Shown here in pieces: positions 62,678 to 64,000 of a stretch of 64,000 nt of DNA (position 1 is its first letter; each line of letters opens with the position of its first letter). The notes beneath the pieces are model-generated. The model did no database searches. It was not told the DNA's origin and saw only the letters and a list, made by a program, of their open reading frames with translations. The DNA is taken from the NCBI RefSeq assembly GCF_006381105.1, contig NZ_VDET01000007.1, forward strand, positions 1 to 64,000. Reading direction: 5' to 3'. Source of the stretch: Flavicella sediminum. Lineage in GTDB: Bacteria; Bacteroidota; Bacteroidia; Flavobacteriales; Flavobacteriaceae. The translations under genes and the position numbers were made by a program.

Positions 62678-63511
62678 ATGAAACTCCCTGTTCAAAGATT
62701 TAAAAAATTAAAAAGTTCCATTTTTATTGCGTGTTTATTTTGTGTAATTAGTTGCTCTACAAATGCACAAAGTGATGATAATATAGAGGATCCTATTGAA
62801 GAAGAAGAAATTATAGAAGAAGAAACTGAAGAGACAACGGATGCAAAATACGACATTAGTTCAATTTTAGCTATCTATGACAATCTTAGTTCCGTGTCTT
62901 ATTCAATTAGTGGTACAACTGTAACTTTTACCACAAGCAATTTGCCAAATCATAAATCTCCTTATTACAAGGATACAGAATGGCATGATGATTTGTATGA
63001 AGATTACACAGGAAGCAACTCTAGTTTTCGATTGAACCCGAATCGAATTGATGAACAAGATATTACACTTTCTATTCCATTACATCCTAAAAAAGCTACC
63101 TCTCTAACACAAACTCCTATGGGACCCATTGGTATTTCTAGAAATGGTGTGGTGTTTTTTAATCAATATGCTGCAGGTAGAGCAGACTTGGATGGAGAAA
63201 TAAATTCATTTGATCAGTTTTTAGGACATCCTACAGGTACAAGCATGTATCACTACCATATTGAACCTACTTTTTTAACAGATACTTTTGGTGAAGATGC
63301 CTTGTTAGGTTTGTTATCGGATGGTTTTCCTGTATATGGTCCTAAAGAAGGAAATGAAACGATCACATCTAGTGACTTAGATGAATACCATGGTCATTTT
63401 GGTGCAACCAAAGAATTTCCTAAAGGAATTTACCACTACCATGTAACTGCAGATGCTCCTTATATCAACGGAGATGGGTTTTATGGTACTCCAGGAACTG
63501 TAGCTAGATAA
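62678..63511 (+). CDS. YHYH-domain lipoprotein
   Basis: A 277-residue secreted protein (signal ends FCVISCSTNAQSD, lipobox cysteine). An acidic linker (about 35-55) leads to the YHYH domain, with the eponymous SMYHYHIEP and KGIYHYHVT motifs (two YHYH copies), GISRNGVVFFN and GLLSDGFPVYGPKEG. YHYH proteins are widespread in marine Bacteroidota and their reaction is not established; the histidines suggest a metal site. Its stop codon directly precedes the next ATG (TAAATG). Confidence 0.9.
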   Translation: MKLPVQRFKKLKSSIFIACLFCVISCSTNAQSDDNIEDPIEEEEIIEEETEETTDAKYDISSILAIYDNLSSVSYSISGTTVTFTTSNLPNHKSPYYKDTEWHDDLYEDYTGSNSSFRLNPNRIDEQDITLSIPLHPKKATSLTQTPMGPIGISRNGVVFFNQYAAGRADLDGEINSFDQFLGHPTGTSMYHYHIEPTFLTDTFGEDALLGLLSDGFPVYGPKEGNETITSSDLDEYHGHFGATKEFPKGIYHYHVTADAPYINGDGFYGTPGTVAR

Positions 63512-64000
63512 ATGAAAAATCGTTTCCTTTTGCTAATTCTAGTTTTATTTACAAGTGTAGCTTGTACCCATGAACATACGGTTGTCGATATTACTCCTAA
63601 TGAATTTAGTAATGTCAAAATTAAAAATCGGTTGGTATATTATAATAACAAGATTTTTTCAGGTGAAATTGTTTCTTTTTATGATTCGAAGAAAACCAAG
63701 CAAAAACTGAGTTGTTTTTATGTAGAAGGTGCAAAACATGGTCAAGAAAAAAAATGGTACAAAGATGGAGCAATTCAAACGCTTCGTTTTTACACAAATA
63801 ACATTAAGACCGGAAAGCATCAAGGATGGTGGGAAAATGGACAGAAGAAATTTGAATTTATTTTTAATGATGAAGGTCAGTATGCAGGTGTTTTAAAAGA
63901 ATGGTATCAGAATGGAATTCCTTATCGTGTTTTTAATTATAAAAATGGGAGGGAAGAAGGCAGTCAAAAAATGTGGAAATCGGATGGTGCCATTAAAGCA
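63512..64000 (+). CDS. YwqK/MORN-repeat-type lipoprotein, partial (3' end beyond window)
   Basis: An open frame of 163 codons with no stop before the window end. It begins MKNRFLLLILVLFTSVACTHE, a clear lipoprotein signal. From about residue 75, short repeats of the type HGQEKKWYKDGA, HQGWWENGQKKFEF and LKEWYQNGIPY follow, the MORN-like/YwqK antitoxin-type beta-hairpin repeat. It abuts the YHYH gene without a gap, so they are cotranscribed. The antitoxin label in databases for this family is poorly founded; a surface scaffold role is as likely. Confidence 0.85.
   Translation, partial: MKNRFLLLILVLFTSVACTHEHTVVDITPNEFSNVKIKNRLVYYNNKIFSGEIVSFYDSKKTKQKLSCFYVEGAKHGQEKKWYKDGAIQTLRFYTNNIKTGKHQGWWENGQKKFEFIFNDEGQYAGVLKEWYQNGIPYRVFNYKNGREEGSQKMWKSDGAIKA

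Noticed and set aside
1-64000. CRISPR array, tRNA or rRNA genes, insertion sequences, prophage
   Set aside because: No regularly spaced repeats, cloverleaf or rRNA-like sequence, or transposase genes were seen on reading; a covariance-model scan would be needed to exclude a missed RNA gene.

Overview
The window is chromosomal DNA from a member of the Bacteroidota, most likely a marine Flavobacteriaceae. The evidence is AT-rich DNA, promoters of the TTTG-N17-23-TAnnTTTG type with almost no Shine-Dalgarno sites, and family content typical of the group (DUF3810, split transketolase, zinc-less Tgt, YHYH protein, a mannitol ABC operon). About 54 protein genes are supported, including one partial gene at the right edge. 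I saw no rRNA, tRNA, CRISPR array, insertion sequence or prophage.

Layout. 1-1.4 kb: a tyrosine recombinase beside non-coding DNA, the only mobile-DNA signature. 1.5-9.9 kb: Rel/SpoT, an M48 protease, an SpoU-type RNA methyltransferase, a DUF3810 membrane protein, dnaB and the N-terminal transketolase subunit. 9.9-10.1 kb: a cluster of three hairpins that looks like a dispersed extragenic repeat. 10.1-16.3 kb: queE, two small lipoproteins, a cyclophilin lipoprotein, Ppx/GppA, a SixA-type phosphatase, pdxH and a sodium:solute symporter. 16.3-29.4 kb: housekeeping genes (recR, a glycosyltransferase, hemJ, tgt, a TPR membrane protein, an LptF/G permease, accA, a coiled-coil protein, Nif3, lpxK, murB, an aminotransferase). 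29.5-38.7 kb: a regulator-adaptor-RND pump-TolC operon flanked by two paralogous aspartyl-protease/PDZ proteins, with a clear operator palindrome in front of the regulator. 38.7-42.3 kb: a LysE exporter, a hydroxyacid dehydrogenase, a TPR protein and an EF-hand protein.

42.4-51.0 kb is the most interesting locus. A Nudix-fold repressor and a HAD sugar-phosphate phosphatase are divergent from an outer-membrane barrel gene, a ribose-type ABC importer (binding lipoprotein, double ATPase, permease), a mannitol-2-dehydrogenase-family enzyme and a fructokinase. The enzymes convert imported mannitol to fructose and then fructose-6-phosphate. A mannitol operon with ABC genes, dehydrogenase and fructokinase is known from Zobellia galactanivorans. 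The barrel protein, the Nudix regulator, the HAD enzyme and the AAACGTCAT-type operators are the less explored parts.

51-64 kb: an EamA transporter, a ClsC-like phospholipase D lipoprotein, proC-proB behind a long leader, a His/Tyr-rich secreted protein, an HPP-family membrane protein divergent from a MetR-like LysR regulator, an M28 peptidase with a FecCD-type ABC permease and ATPase and a RdgB pyrophosphatase, and finally three surface or secreted genes (fibronectin-like lipoprotein, YHYH protein, YwqK/MORN-type lipoprotein).

Several apparent upstream starts are really the last bases of a TAnnTTTG promoter element, so tgt, the LysR gene and the SpoU methyltransferase are given shorter starts here.
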